Shown: positions 5,565-5,653 of the stretch, piece after piece | How the letters are laid out: every line of letters starts with the position of its first letter | Numbering within the stretch: the stretch's first letter is position 1 | Source: Bacillota bacterium | GTDB lineage: Bacteria; Bacillota; Clostridia; Peptostreptococcales; Acidaminobacteraceae | Length of the DNA: 5,653 bases | Direction: 5' to 3' | Assembly: GCA_030529205.1 (NCBI GenBank) | Contig: JAUMXJ010000083.1 | Span: forward strand, 1 to 5,653 | Position numbers and translations under genes: made by a program | The notes under the pieces: generated by a model | Databases searched by the model: none | What the model was told of the DNA's origin: nothing | The model's input: the letters and a program-made list of their open reading frames with translations, nothing else

Positions 5565-5653
5565 TTATTTCCACTCCGGGTTCAATTCAGGATTCAAACC
5601 CGGTTCGATTCGGTGCGGGACACGCCCTCCATCCCGGCTGATGAACACATCTC
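5565..5653 (-). CDS. C-terminal end of an unrecognised protein (5' part outside the window)
   Basis: One minus-strand frame is open from the window edge for 28 codons and ends in TAA at 5565-5567. The other two frames on this strand close earlier. The visible tail contains SRDGGRVPHRIEPG and LNPELNPEWK, a polar, Pro-rich C-terminus. It ends 21 nt before the thiol oxidoreductase start, with an AAGGAG overlapping its stop codon, which fits an operon with that gene. Too little is visible to assign a family. The same-strand position and spacing support a real gene, but an untranslated leader cannot be excluded. Confidence 0.5.
   Translation of the reverse strand, partial: DVFISRDGGRVPHRIEPGLNPELNPEWK

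Noticed and set aside
5578..5622. Repeated GGTTCRATTC-like strings resembling a tRNA T-loop
   Set aside because: No acceptor, D or anticodon arms can be built around them. They are explained by the repeated Asn-Pro-Glu and Glu-Pro codons in the minus-strand gene end.

Overview
All recognisable genes in this window lie on the minus strand. The content points to a Firmicute of the class Clostridia. The strongest marker is the SCIFF pair: scfA, a six-cysteine peptide of 46 residues, and scfB, its radical SAM/SPASM maturase, which are close to universal in Clostridia and rare elsewhere. Strong GGAGG-type ribosome binding sites and the apparent fused SecDF fit this. GC looks moderate (mid-40s percent by eye, not computed). 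I would not name a genus.

In the direction of transcription (high to low coordinates), the window opens with the last 28 codons of an unrecognised protein (5565-5653). It is followed 21 nt later by a cytosolic FrnE-like DsbA-family thiol oxidoreductase (4878-5543). A hairpin with a T-tract (4808-4845) closes that unit. The promoter for the next gene is built into the same stretch, so that a transcript starting there should not contain the full terminator. The next gene is a 442-residue YjiH-family membrane protein with a nucleoside-recognition/Gate domain (3436-4764).

A near-consensus extended -10 promoter (3360-3389), lying next to a long imperfect hairpin (3386-3424), begins the second cluster: yajC (3063-3338), scfA (2902-3042), scfB (1505-2857) and secDF (1-1352, running off the window). 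YajC and SecDF are accessory subunits of the Sec translocon. ScfA is a ribosomally made precursor peptide that ScfB is expected to crosslink through Cys-derived thioethers (the ranthipeptide class). A near-perfect intrinsic terminator fills the gap between scfA and scfB and probably sets a high peptide to low enzyme ratio. secDF has a likely promoter of its own (1395-1425).

The gene content is largely known. The points most worth following are the regulatory architecture: the attenuator immediately after the scfA stop codon, the promoter nested in a terminator before the YjiH gene, the hairpin at the yajC promoter, and the SCIFF genes inserted between two Sec accessory genes. No mobile element, CRISPR array, tRNA or rRNA was seen. 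No gene-free stretch exceeds 300 bases.
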